Shown: in pieces, positions 1-8,137 of the stretch
Position numbering within the stretch: position 1 is the first letter of the stretch
Layout: every line of letters begins with the position of its first letter
Assembly (NCBI RefSeq): GCF_947501385.1
Contig: NZ_CANMVP010000008.1
Span: forward strand, 1-64,000
DNA length: 64,000 nucleotides
Origin: an uncultured Polaribacter sp.
Lineage (GTDB): Bacteria > Bacteroidota > Bacteroidia > Flavobacteriales > Flavobacteriaceae
Direction of reading: 5' to 3'
Translations under genes and position numbers: made by a program
The notes under the pieces: model-generated
Seen by the model: only the letters and a program-made list of their open reading frames with translations
What the model was told of the DNA's origin: nothing
Databases searched by the model: none

Positions 1-69
1 ACGATTTGTAGGATGGTTGAAGAAAAGCCAGTATATCAAAAATTAATAAAACAGAAGCTAAACGTATAA
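1..69 (+). other. possible 3' end of an upstream gene
   Basis: Two plus-strand frames run in open from the window edge. One ends at 44-46 with the peptide RFVGWLKKSQYIKN, the other at 67-69. The first looks more protein-like, but neither can be assigned. Either would be the tail of a gene just upstream of the kynurenine-pathway genes and in the same direction. The choice of frame is unresolved. Confidence 0.25.
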
Positions 70-150
70 CTCAATAATTATTATATTAGTATATTTAAAA
101 TTATAACAAATTATTAATAAAAGATTCCAAATTTCACCCAGTTTGGAGCT

Positions 151-200
151 CCTTCCTTAGCCTGCATTGAGCGCAGACGTGATGGGAAGGCTAGGATGGG
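151..200 (+). repeat. palindromic intergenic repeat ahead of HAAO
   Basis: CCTTCCTTAGCCT pairs imperfectly with AGGCTAGGA, with an inner GCG/CGC arm, giving a stem-loop that ends only 8 bases before the dioxygenase start codon. Its right end (GGGAAGGCTAGGATGGG) matches the ends of elements near 32222-32258 and 32311-32339, so it is one copy of a dispersed small repeat. It would lie in the 5' leader and could hinder or tune ribosome access. That effect is inference. Confidence 0.55.
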
Positions 201-208
201 ATTTTAAT

Positions 209-751
209 ATGAGTAAGCTAGTACAACCTTTAAATTTTAAAAAGTGGATTGATGAACATCGTCATTTATTAAAGCCACCAGTTGGTAATAAACAAGTTTG
301 GGATAATGGCGACTATATTGTGATGGTGGTTGGTGGCCCGAACAATAGAAAAGATTATCATTACAACGATACTCCAGAGTTTTTTTATCAAGTAGAAGGA
401 GATATGATTTTAAAGATCATAGATGATAAGGGAAAAATGATTGACGTAGCCATTAACGAAGGTGATATCTATTTATTACCTGGTAAAGTATCACATTCAC
501 CACAAAGAAAGGAAAACACCGTTGGTTTGGTGATTGAATATCCACGTTCGGAAGGAATGTTAGATGCCTTGGAATGGTATTGTGAAAATTGTGGAAATCA
601 ATTGTATCGAGAAGAATTTGCGTTGGATAATATTGAAACAGATATGCCAGTAATTTTTGATAAATTTTATGCTGATAAAGAAAAAAGAACTTGTGATAAT
701 TGTGGAACAGTAATGGAAGCCCCCGTTCCCCCAAAGGGGGACAATGCGTAA
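209..751 (+). CDS. nbaC: 3-hydroxyanthranilate 3,4-dioxygenase
   Basis: Cytosolic non-haem iron dioxygenase that opens the ring of 3-hydroxyanthranilate to 2-amino-3-carboxymuconate semialdehyde in the kynurenine route. The cupin core shows the iron ligands His51 and Glu57 (YHYNDTPEFF) and His96 (GKVSHSPQR), close to the spacing known for bacterial HAAO. Two C-terminal CxxC pairs (CENCG, CDNCG) form the rubredoxin-like site of the bacterial form. The ATG at 209 is chosen over an upstream TTG because family N-termini begin MSKLVQPLNF-like and the upstream stretch is repeat DNA. The last residues (PVPPKGDNA) are encoded by a C/G-rich palindrome and look like an acquired tail. The ACMSD-like gene follows in the same direction. 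Confidence 0.93.
   Translation: MSKLVQPLNFKKWIDEHRHLLKPPVGNKQVWDNGDYIVMVVGGPNNRKDYHYNDTPEFFYQVEGDMILKIIDDKGKMIDVAINEGDIYLLPGKVSHSPQRKENTVGLVIEYPRSEGMLDALEWYCENCGNQLYREEFALDNIETDMPVIFDKFYADKEKRTCDNCGTVMEAPVPPKGDNA
718..743 (+). repeat. CCCCC/GGGGG palindromic repeat in the 3' end of nbaC
   Basis: TCCCCCAAAGGGGGA is a near-perfect palindrome in DNA otherwise poor in G and C. It supplies the last codons and lies just before the stop of the dioxygenase. A related G-rich element lies inside the start of the next gene (852-885), so the intergenic space appears bracketed by two copies that have entered coding sequence. Confidence 0.55.
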
Positions 752-822
752 TATTTGCGTAAATTTTATTTTATCTCATATCAATTTGAAAGTACAAACC
801 AAATTCTAAAATCAAAAAAGTA

Positions 823-1965
823 ATGTCAAATCCATTAGAAAGTAAAAATATTCCCTCCTTTGGGGAAAAGGGGGGTGGAAATGGGCGTCGCAAACTACGC
901 ATCAACGGACATTCACATTTATTGCCTTATCCAGAGCAAATTCCTCAATTTATGAAGGACAAAGAGATCTTTTGGGTAGATGATGAACGCAAACATATGT
1001 TGCAAAAAGGATGGAGTAGACCTGTAACAGATTCTAGTTTTTTCTTGGATGAGAAATTATTATGGATGGAAAAAAACAAGCTAGACCACGCCGTGATTTT
1101 AAATCTTTCTCAATTGTACGGGAATGGATTGCGTTTAGAAGAAATGAAAAAAGCGTTGCGTTTTCAGAATGATTTTAATGCAAAAGTGCAAAAAGACCAT
1201 CCAGATAAATTTACATGTGGTTTTGTAGTGCATCCTGGGTTTATATACGGGGCGTTGGATGAAATAAAACGTTGTGTGGAAGAATTAGATTTAAAGGTCT
1301 TGTGTTTGCCAACACATTTTATGGATTCTATTGGGCAATGGCGTTGTGTTTTTGATGAAGAAAATGATCGAATTTTTGAATTGGCAGACCAATACAAATT
1401 AGCGATTGAAATTCATCCTTATGACGGAGATAAAATGATAAAGCTAGAAAATACCAATTGGCGTTTTCACTTAATTTGGATGTTGGCACAATGTGGTGAT
1501 GCCTATCATTTTTATACGTTAAATGGCATGCAAGAACGCTTTAAAAATATTAGAACCTGTTTCGCACACGGAGGACAATTGGCACAAATGAATTTAGGAA
1601 GAAGGATTCAAGGTTTTGACGGAAGACCCGATTTATTTGAAGGAAAATACCATCCACGAAAAGCAGTTGGACATAAAAATATCTTTTTTGATACGCTGGT
1701 TCACGATACCGATTCTTTAAAATTAATGCTCGAAAGACAAGGTACAAGTCAGGTTTTAATGGGCTTAGATGATCCGTATCCCTTAGGTGAAATGGAAAGT
1801 GATAAACAATCTTCGTATCCTGGAAAAATTTTGGATTTAGCCATTGAGAAAAAGATTATTTCAGAAACAGAAAAAGGAGAGATTTGGGAAGACAACGTTT
1901 TACAATGGTTGTTTGGAGACGATGAAAAAGCGAAGCGAGATTTGGTGCGCAAAATTCTTGGTTAG
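823..1965 (+). CDS. ACMSD-like amidohydrolase (2-amino-3-carboxymuconate-6-semialdehyde decarboxylase family)
   Basis: Metal-dependent amidohydrolase expected to decarboxylate the product of the preceding dioxygenase, steering the pathway away from quinolinate. Visible metal-site motifs: HxH at residues 30-32 (NGHSHLLP), the mid-protein His of IEIHPYDG, the His of CFAHGGQ and the Asp of MGLDDPYP, in family order. Residues about 9-22 (NIPSFGEKGGGNGR) precede the conserved KLRINGHSH start and are encoded by a G-rich palindromic repeat, so the N-terminus looks extended by repeat insertion. No ATG lies between this element and the conserved core, which supports the start at 823. The pairing with nbaC supports the role; substrate specificity is inferred. 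Confidence 0.85.
   Translation: MSNPLESKNIPSFGEKGGGNGRRKLRINGHSHLLPYPEQIPQFMKDKEIFWVDDERKHMLQKGWSRPVTDSSFFLDEKLLWMEKNKLDHAVILNLSQLYGNGLRLEEMKKALRFQNDFNAKVQKDHPDKFTCGFVVHPGFIYGALDEIKRCVEELDLKVLCLPTHFMDSIGQWRCVFDEENDRIFELADQYKLAIEIHPYDGDKMIKLENTNWRFHLIWMLAQCGDAYHFYTLNGMQERFKNIRTCFAHGGQLAQMNLGRRIQGFDGRPDLFEGKYHPRKAVGHKNIFFDTLVHDTDSLKLMLERQGTSQVLMGLDDPYPLGEMESDKQSSYPGKILDLAIEKKIISETEKGEIWEDNVLQWLFGDDEKAKRDLVRKILG
852..885 (+). repeat. G-rich palindromic repeat inside the 5' coding end of the amidohydrolase
   Basis: TCCCTCCTTTGGGGAAAAGG followed by GGGGTGG is a foldable, G-rich element of the kind scattered in flavobacterial intergenic regions. Here it is read in frame and adds about a dozen residues before the conserved enzyme start. 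Confidence 0.5.
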
Positions 1966-1973
1966 AGTATGCA

Positions 1974-2036
1974 GTAGACAGTCTTCAGTTAGCAGTCAAA
2001 AGTACCTGACTGAAAACTATATACTGATGACTAAAA
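1974..2036. repeat. CAGT/GACT-rich short repeat between convergent genes
   Basis: The stretch is built of related words (CAGTAGACAGTC, CAGTTAGCAGTC, CTGACTGAAAACT, CTGATGACTAAAAACT). It sits between the converging amidohydrolase and the TPR-like gene. Similar degenerate CTGA/ACTG strings recur in intergenic DNA of this family. It could act as a weak bidirectional terminator; I see no clear long stem. Confidence 0.35.
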
Positions 2037-2042
2037 ACTTTT

Positions 2043-2666
2043 CTACCCTTCACATCTTTTTAAAACTTCCTCAGCTCTTGATAACATAAACTTTGGGTAA
2101 AATTCGATGTCATTTTTCTCTTTTTTGCCTAATTCAATTGCTTTTTTAATTTGGTCACAATAGGGTTTTGTAGATTTGCCAAAGAACTTGGCAGTACCCA
2201 TATTCCATTCAGCATAGCCTAGAATTACCCTTGGGTTTTCTGGCGCAATTGCTAAGGCTTTTGCATATAATTGATTGTTTTTTCCAGACAGAGTCATTCC
2301 GTATTTTTGTCCATCAAAAGCAATATAACCAAGGTTTAACAACGCTTGTGTAATAATTATTTCTGGATTGTTTTCTGAATTCGATTTTGCAACATCTAAA
2401 AAAGCTTGCGCTTTATTTAATTTGGCTGTTAACTTCGTTTCATCTTTTAATCCAAAACTACCTAAAATTTCTACAGTGGCAGCATAATATGCAGGCTTCC
2501 ATTTTGTTGGTTCTGCTTTCGATATTCTTTCAAATAGCTGAGAAGCTTCTAACATTTTTCCAGTTTCCCAAAGAGAAAATGCCTTTTGCATCCCTTTTTG
2601 ATATTTTGATTGTGCAGCAATACTACCTACAAATAAAAGGGCGATAATAATGATTGATTTTTTCAT
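2043..2666 (-). CDS. secreted TPR-like protein of unknown function
   Basis: A 207-residue protein with a typical Sec signal peptide (MKKSIIIIALLFVGSIAAQ, cleavage near residue 19). The mature part is alpha-helical and TPR-like: alanine/leucine pairs with AEP and APENPR turns (FERISKAEPTKWKPAYYAA, ALAIAPENPRVILGYAEW). Such proteins usually act as periplasmic binding or scaffold modules. It follows the DUF2306 gene with a 1-base gap and the DUF2141 gene two places upstream, so the three are probably one transcript. No specific partner can be named. Confidence 0.75.
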   Translation of the reverse strand: MKKSIIIIALLFVGSIAAQSKYQKGMQKAFSLWETGKMLEASQLFERISKAEPTKWKPAYYAATVEILGSFGLKDETKLTAKLNKAQAFLDVAKSNSENNPEIIITQALLNLGYIAFDGQKYGMTLSGKNNQLYAKALAIAPENPRVILGYAEWNMGTAKFFGKSTKPYCDQIKKAIELGKKEKNDIEFYPKFMLSRAEEVLKRCEG

Positions 2667-2667
2667 G

Positions 2668-3297
2668 TTATATAGTTATAGGTTGTTGATTTTTAAATTG
2701 ATATTTAATAATAAAGTATGCGACTATAATGTTTGGAACCCAAGATAACCAAGCAACAATTTTATATGCTGATAAAAAACCACCCAAATATATTGTTAAA
2801 ACTGGCAACCAAATTCTAAGTGTTACTGCTGAAAAGCAGGCGGCATAACTGTAAATCATTAATTTTTGATGTTTAATAACATCTCCATTTTTAATTGCAA
2901 TAAATGCAAAAAGCGTTGTAAAAAACCAAACAATTGCCATGGCTAAAAATCCTAATTTGGGGCTAATCCCGCCTGTGGCATGTAAAGCGATATAGAAACC
3001 AGCAATTCCACTAATTAAACAACACAGAACATATATTTTGCCAATACTTTTATGAATTTTCAAATTTTTAGTTCTAAACTTTTTATTGAATTGAATCCAT
3101 CCAATTAATAAGGCAATTCCTCCTAGAATAATATGTGTATAAAAAAATGTATTCCAAAGAGTATCTGCTAAAAGAAGATCTGATTTGCTTGCTAAGAGTC
3201 CGAATTTTCTATCAATAATAAAATATATTGCAGGATATAAACCAATAGCCACACAAGAAATAGCTAGAACATAGTATGGAATTTTTTTGATTGCCAT
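2668..3297 (-). CDS. DUF2306-family multi-pass membrane protein
   Basis: A 209-residue protein with about six hydrophobic segments separated by short basic loops. The second and third helices carry histidines (THIILGG, KIHKSIGKIYVL) and a later one has IKHQKLMIYSYAAC, as in DUF2306 proteins; paired histidines in helices suggest possible haem or metal binding. It sits in the inner membrane. It lies between the DUF2141 and TPR-like genes with 1-base gaps, so translation is probably coupled. Function unknown. Confidence 0.75.
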   Translation of the reverse strand: MAIKKIPYYVLAISCVAIGLYPAIYFIIDRKFGLLASKSDLLLADTLWNTFFYTHIILGGIALLIGWIQFNKKFRTKNLKIHKSIGKIYVLCCLISGIAGFYIALHATGGISPKLGFLAMAIVWFFTTLFAFIAIKNGDVIKHQKLMIYSYAACFSAVTLRIWLPVLTIYLGGFLSAYKIVAWLSWVPNIIVAYFIIKYQFKNQQPITI

Positions 3298-3298
3298 T

Positions 3299-3718
3299 TT
3301 AAATTTTTATATTGATTGTTTTGTTTTCTGCTAATTGAAATTTTGCATCCTCATATTTTGGAGGTCCCATAAAACCTTTTGCATTGTTAGAGCAACCATA
3401 AGCTTCTTTTGGTATTCCAAAGAAATTCGTGTCCATTTTTTTATTGTTATTTTCATCGTGAACAAAGGAAACAGCATATTCGCCTTTTGGTAAATCTTTA
3501 AAAACAACTACCGATTTTTTATCGCTAATATGTACAACATCTCCTTTAAATTGTTTTTTTAAGAAATTTTCTTTTTTATTATAAATCCCTACCATTAAAG
3601 TTCCTCTGTCTGATGCTAAGCCAGATATATGTACGGTTAAATTAAAATTCTCTTCTTGTGAGGTTGTGGTATAAATTCCACTAAATATAAGAGTGATTAT
3701 TAAGATTGTATTCTTCAT
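3299..3718 (-). CDS. DUF2141-family secreted protein
   Basis: A 139-residue protein with a signal peptide (about residues 1-20) and one beta-sandwich domain. Typical DUF2141 features: an initial LTVHISGLASDRGTLMVGIY strand pair, the KGEYAVSFVHDENNNKKMD segment with an acidic calcium-like loop, and the FGIPKEAYGCSNNAKG motif near the C-terminus. First gene of a three-gene minus-strand run (DUF2141, DUF2306, TPR-like). Cell-envelope location is likely; biochemical role unknown. Confidence 0.82.
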   Translation of the reverse strand: MKNTILIITLIFSGIYTTTSQEENFNLTVHISGLASDRGTLMVGIYNKKENFLKKQFKGDVVHISDKKSVVVFKDLPKGEYAVSFVHDENNNKKMDTNFFGIPKEAYGCSNNAKGFMGPPKYEDAKFQLAENKTINIKI

Positions 3719-3870
3719 TGTAGTTGTTTTTTATTGATGATTCAAATATCTGATGTTTTTAGTTCTTTTACACAAGAAACATACCGAATTGTAGTTTTTT
3801 ATTGCTGAATTGTGTTTTTTAAAGTTTCAAAGTTTCTATTTGTTTTTATGCTACTAAAGTTTTTTAAATA

Positions 3871-3960
3871 GGTTTAGCCCAGATTGAGCGGTCTGTTTGA
3901 GCTCTTTTTATCTCTTTTTAGAGATGAAAAAGCGAGTAGCGAAAGCTGGAAATAGCTCTT
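3871..3960. repeat. structured intergenic repeat (Flavo-1-like)
   Basis: The stretch contains TTTAGCCCAGATTGAGCGG on the left, AGCGAGTAGCGAAAGCTGG and AATAGCTC on the right, with a central hairpin (TCTCTTTTTAGAGA). This order of short conserved words is characteristic of a small intergenic element common in Flavobacteriia and may correspond to the Flavo-1 RNA motif; the match is from memory and unverified. It lies downstream of the TonB receptor gene and upstream of the DUF2141 gene. Confidence 0.5.
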
Positions 3961-3965
3961 AAAAA

Positions 3966-6122
3966 TCATAAATTATCTAACTGATTCGATTTATTGTCAT
4001 CACTAATGGTCCAAAAGAAACCTACAAAAAAGAAACTATCTGCGTTTGGTATGATTGCTTGTCTTTCAAAATTACCATTGCTATTTGGTGTGTCTTTATA
4101 ATCGTAACCAAAGATGTTTTTTGTTGCTAAAACATTGTTTACAGAGAAATATACAATTTTCTGTTGGTCTATTAAATAGGCCCAATTAAAACTCAAATTA
4201 TGAAAGTTTTTGGTTTCGTTATTTAAAAAACCAGGTTCGTTAGGGTTTGTGTAATTTCTGCCAGATGCAAACTGATAACTGAAACCTATTTGACTTTTAA
4301 AATCTTCGATCCAATGTTTGGTGACTATAGATAAATTGTGTTTTGAGGCGAAACCTGGTCTTGCTGCTGTTGGGTAGTTTCTGTAGTCTCTTTCTGTTTC
4401 TAAATAAGAATAAGAAATCCAATAATCAGTATTTTTTATCTTTCCATTTTGTCTCCAGAATACATCAAAACCTTTTGCAAAACCGCTTCCATTATTGTTG
4501 AAGTTGGTGTCAAAATTAGGTTGATTGCTATCAAACTTTACCAAGCTAGTGTAATCTTTATAATAGGCTTCAACTCTAAAAATCTGACCTTGTTTTACAG
4601 ATTGATAATTGGCAATGAAATGCGAGGTGGTTTGTGCTTTTAAATTTTGACTGAATTTTAGAAATTCATTGTTAGGGTTTTGGTAAAACTGACCATAGGC
4701 CAATGAGAATTGAGAATTTGTTCCTGATTTATATGATATTGACGTTCTTGGAGAAAGTGTAAATTCATTTAATAATTCTGAGTTCTCAGCTCTAAGACCC
4801 ACTTTTGCTGCCAAGTTTTTTGAAAAGAAAATATCTGTTTCTATAAAAGAGGCAAAAATGTTATTATCGAATCCATACGTAAATCTATTACTATTGTTTG
4901 GAGTATAACTTTCATCATAATTGGTTATAAAATATTCTGCACCAAAACTTAAACGTGCTCTACTAGAAAAACGCTTTTTTAACTTCGCTTTAAAGTGAAA
5001 AGAATTGTCATTGCTATGTACAAGATCATCAATAATTTTAATAGTAGCGTTGTCATTGGTATAACTTACGCTTGTTTCATATTTCCAGTTATGTCCAAAT
5101 TTGTTTTTATAAGAAGCATTAAAATAGAGATTTTTATTGTTTAATCCGAATCTTAACCCTTCTTCAAAATTAATATGATCTTGTAAAACATCTAAACTTG
5201 AATAGCTGTATGCGCTGTATAATTTTAGCATCGAATCATCTTTAAATTGGTGTCTAAAAACCATTTCTCCGTTTAAAGATTGAAAAGGTTTTTTCCAAGT
5301 ATTTCTATCTTTAAAAATTTCTAAATATGGTGCTAAATTGATGTAAGTTGTATTAATACTAAACGAATTACGATTCCATTTTTGAGTATTTCCAACCCCT
5401 ACACCAACCGTCATTAAAGTAATGTCTGTTTTTTCTTGATCTGGTTCATCAATGGTACTTAACAATAAAACACTAGATAAAGCTTGTCCGTATTCAGCTG
5501 AATAACCACCTGTAGAAAAGGTAATTCCTTTAAATAAAAAGGGAGAATAACGTCCTCTTGTTGGAATGTTATTAGTTGTTGGTGTAAAAGGTGTAAAAAC
5601 ACGTGCGGCATCTATAAAGATTTGCGTTTCTTCTGCTTCACCACCACGTACAAATAAACGCCCATCTTCTGCAACAGTGGCTGTTCCTGGAAGTGTTTGT
5701 AGCGCGCCTACAAAATCTCCTAAAGCACTTGCTGTAGTTACAACGTCTAAAGGTTTTAAGGCAGTGACTTTTGCCTTATCACCCGCCTCGAAAGTACCTG
5801 CGTTTATCACAACTGCGTCTAAAGTATTTACATCATCGCGTAATTTTATTTGTAAGTTTTGTAATGTGGAAACATCAGCAGTTTTAATATACGTTTCGAA
5901 AGAAACAAATGAAATTACCAGAGTTTGTGCATTTTTTTCTGCTGTTTTAAAAGAAAACGCTCCTTTTTCGTTGGTTGAAGTTCCATCATAAGTTCCGTCT
6001 AAATACACATTTGCCCCAAAAACAGGATTGTTTTTTGCATCAGTAACTCTTCCTGAAATAGTAGTTTGGGCACTGATGGAAAATTGGCAAACTGTACAAA
6101 GTAAAAATAGCATTCGTTTCAT
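3966..6122 (-). CDS. TonB-dependent outer-membrane receptor with carboxypeptidase-like N-terminal domain
   Basis: A 718-residue protein: signal peptide (1-18), carboxypeptidase-D regulatory-like domain (about 20-105; GRVTDAKNNPVFGANVYLDG), plug domain (about 110-225; GDFVGALQTLPGTATVAEDGRLFVRGG) and a beta-barrel to the C-terminus. It takes up an unknown ligand across the outer membrane using TonB energy. It is shorter than SusC proteins, has no SusD neighbour, and resembles the siderophore/cofactor-type receptors of Bacteroidetes. It appears to be a single transcript, with about 250 bp of intergenic DNA on its downstream side. Confidence 0.88.
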   Translation of the reverse strand: MKRMLFLLCTVCQFSISAQTTISGRVTDAKNNPVFGANVYLDGTYDGTSTNEKGAFSFKTAEKNAQTLVISFVSFETYIKTADVSTLQNLQIKLRDDVNTLDAVVINAGTFEAGDKAKVTALKPLDVVTTASALGDFVGALQTLPGTATVAEDGRLFVRGGEAEETQIFIDAARVFTPFTPTTNNIPTRGRYSPFLFKGITFSTGGYSAEYGQALSSVLLLSTIDEPDQEKTDITLMTVGVGVGNTQKWNRNSFSINTTYINLAPYLEIFKDRNTWKKPFQSLNGEMVFRHQFKDDSMLKLYSAYSYSSLDVLQDHINFEEGLRFGLNNKNLYFNASYKNKFGHNWKYETSVSYTNDNATIKIIDDLVHSNDNSFHFKAKLKKRFSSRARLSFGAEYFITNYDESYTPNNSNRFTYGFDNNIFASFIETDIFFSKNLAAKVGLRAENSELLNEFTLSPRTSISYKSGTNSQFSLAYGQFYQNPNNEFLKFSQNLKAQTTSHFIANYQSVKQGQIFRVEAYYKDYTSLVKFDSNQPNFDTNFNNNGSGFAKGFDVFWRQNGKIKNTDYWISYSYLETERDYRNYPTAARPGFASKHNLSIVTKHWIEDFKSQIGFSYQFASGRNYTNPNEPGFLNNETKNFHNLSFNWAYLIDQQKIVYFSVNNVLATKNIFGYDYKDTPNSNGNFERQAIIPNADSFFFVGFFWTISDDNKSNQLDNL

Positions 6123-6221
6123 CTTATTGGTTTTTTGATGCTACAAAGATGTATTCGTTTTGCTTTTAAAAATAAAAAGAAGTACCGAGTTGTAATTTAA
6201 GAATGATGAACTGTAACATGT

Positions 6222-6851
6222 TTATTTGACTTTAAAACGCAAGACCGTTTTAAGTTTTTCAATAGCAACTTTTCTAAAATCTGATACATAAATTTCTCTG
6301 TGAATCTTAGATTGTCTTTCTAAATTATGCTGTTCAGCAAATTCTTCCATTATTTTAAAAGTTGTTGCTTCATTGTCATAAGAACCTATATGGAGCATTT
6401 GCACACAATTTCCTTCTGCTATTTTTACAAATTTTACCTGATCAATAAAAAGAGCTGGTTTTTTAATTGTTACTTTTTTTATCATTTCTAAAGCGTAGTC
6501 TCTCGTAACAAAATTGGGTTGCCGAATCATTAAAGTGAATATCAATTTATCTTTATCAATTGGTGAATTAGGGTTGAAATTTTTCTTTGCTTTCTCAGAA
6601 ATGTCCCAAACTCCTTCAAGTGGATACACCGTGTAGTCAAAGTAATTTTCTAAAACAGGTTTTTGTTTTAAACTCATCTTTACTCCATAAGAAAGTGCAT
6701 ACAAAGGAGCTATGAAATTAGTAAAATGATTACTATTTGGATTTCCTTTTCCTGATATTGTAAAAAAATTATATTCAGGTATTACAATTTGTTCTGGTTT
6801 CGCTTTTGGAATATAAACTTGTTTTTCCTTTTTTCTCCATTCGTGTTTCAT
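6222..6851 (-). CDS. GyrI-like small-molecule-binding domain protein
   Basis: A 209-residue cytosolic protein of the stand-alone GyrI-like (SbmC-related) type. The duplicated fold shows in FFTISGKGNPNS and VYPLEGVWDIS in the first half, and the second half carries KVTIKKPAL and CVQMLHIGSYDNEATTFKIM. The LHIGSYDNE motif is characteristic of the family. It lies 17 bp downstream of an AraC regulator that itself ends in a GyrI-like domain, so both may respond to the same hydrophobic or cationic compound. No enzymatic activity is implied. Confidence 0.8.
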   Translation of the reverse strand: MKHEWRKKEKQVYIPKAKPEQIVIPEYNFFTISGKGNPNSNHFTNFIAPLYALSYGVKMSLKQKPVLENYFDYTVYPLEGVWDISEKAKKNFNPNSPIDKDKLIFTLMIRQPNFVTRDYALEMIKKVTIKKPALFIDQVKFVKIAEGNCVQMLHIGSYDNEATTFKIMEEFAEQHNLERQSKIHREIYVSDFRKVAIEKLKTVLRFKVK

Positions 6852-6868
6852 CAGTAATCAGTTAAAAT

Positions 6869-7786
6869 TTATAAAACAGGAATACATAAATCTACAATGA
6901 ATTTGTTTTCTGGATGTTCTGCAGCATTATTATGATAGATTTCAAACGGATCAATGGTTGATTTTTTATGTCCATTTTCTACCATCCAAACAAAAGAAGA
7001 TTCCCAAGCTTGTTGAAATTCAAACGGTGTAATTTCGAATTTAGAAACAATACATTTTGTAGCTGCTATAGTTCTTAAATTAACTTCTCCATCAACTTTT
7101 ATAGGCTCGTTTAAAATTAGACAAGCACTCATTCTTAAATTATTTGGATCTGTAATTTTTGGGCTGTCATGATAAATAGTTGCCATTTTGGTTCTTTCAT
7201 TCATCAATCCTTTTGGCGCTGCCCATTTTACCAATTTGTCATAAACCGTGCTAATTGCTTCCATTTTTCCTTTATGAGAAATAGAAGCGAGATGTAACTT
7301 GTCTATTTTTTCAACAGTTGTTTTTGCATTCATTTGTAACCATTTTAAAGCGTTATTGATATTACAAATGTACTGCTCAAAAGAAATTTCTACTTGTCCG
7401 TTCTTGCTAATGGTTTTACAAATCTTGCTAAATTTATCTGGACTTTCTTCTTTGAATTGTTTTGGTGAAATGCCATAAAAACTCTTGAAAGCTCTAGAGA
7501 ACGAAGATAGATTTTCAAAACCCACCGCTTCAGAAACGGCTGTTATCGATTTTTCTTTTTGATGTAATAAATAGGAAGCCGCTTTTTCGATTCTTTTTCT
7601 AGTGATGAAATTTTGTAAAGTTTCACCCACAACAACAGAGAATAAACGGTGAAAATGAAAAGGAGAAAAGAAGGCTTTTTTTGAAATACTTTCTAAACTT
7701 AATTTTTCAGATAAATTTTCTTCTATAAACTGAATTGCTATATGTAATCTAGCAATGGTTTCTTTCGCAACTTTAGTAGCATTCAT
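6869..7786 (-). CDS. AraC-family regulator with C-terminal GyrI-like effector domain
   Basis: A 305-residue transcription factor. The AraC double helix-turn-helix is at residues 12-115 (LSLESISKKAFFSPFHFHRLF; AVGFENLSSFSRAFKSFYGISPKQFK). The C-terminal half (about 150-305) is a GyrI-like binding domain of the Rob/SbmC group. It overlaps the preceding membrane-protein gene by 4 bp and is followed 17 bp later by a second GyrI-like gene. Regulators of this build usually sense drugs or other amphipathic molecules; the actual ligand and targets are unknown. Confidence 0.88.
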   Translation of the reverse strand: MNATKVAKETIARLHIAIQFIEENLSEKLSLESISKKAFFSPFHFHRLFSVVVGETLQNFITRKRIEKAASYLLHQKEKSITAVSEAVGFENLSSFSRAFKSFYGISPKQFKEESPDKFSKICKTISKNGQVEISFEQYICNINNALKWLQMNAKTTVEKIDKLHLASISHKGKMEAISTVYDKLVKWAAPKGLMNERTKMATIYHDSPKITDPNNLRMSACLILNEPIKVDGEVNLRTIAATKCIVSKFEITPFEFQQAWESSFVWMVENGHKKSTIDPFEIYHNNAAEHPENKFIVDLCIPVL

Positions 7787-8136
7787 TGATCTATTTTTTG
7801 AAGTTGATAGAATAAAATTCCACCTGCAAAGTATAAAAGAATGTCTACATAGTCCTTTGTATATCTTGCTAAATAATTTGGAAAAATAAATTCAAACAGC
7901 ATGCTGTATAAAAAACAGAGATATAAAATGATTGCTAAAGGAATTTTATAATTTTGATTGTTTTTGGTACATTTTAAAACCTGAAGACAAATGTAAAGAA
8001 CAATAGGAATGATTAAAAAATCATTCAAGTAAAATTGAATAATTTTGGGCAACTGAATATTTAAAAGAGATGAAACATATATAAATGTTCCCAACAAAAG
8101 AGAAAATAAAAAATAGTTTAATAATATATTTTTCAT
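7783..8136 (-). CDS. small inner-membrane protein of unknown function
   Basis: A 117-residue protein with four predicted transmembrane helices (about 5-23, 33-52, 65-84, 96-112) and few charged residues. Its last codons overlap the AraC/GyrI regulator start by 4 bp, and the zinc-ribbon membrane gene precedes it with a 1-base gap, so it belongs to one translationally coupled minus-strand run. I do not recognise a family. Confidence 0.65.
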   Translation of the reverse strand: MKNILLNYFLFSLLLGTFIYVSSLLNIQLPKIIQFYLNDFLIIPIVLYICLQVLKCTKNNQNYKIPLAIILYLCFLYSMLFEFIFPNYLARYTKDYVDILLYFAGGILFYQLQKIDQ

Positions 8137-8137
8137 C

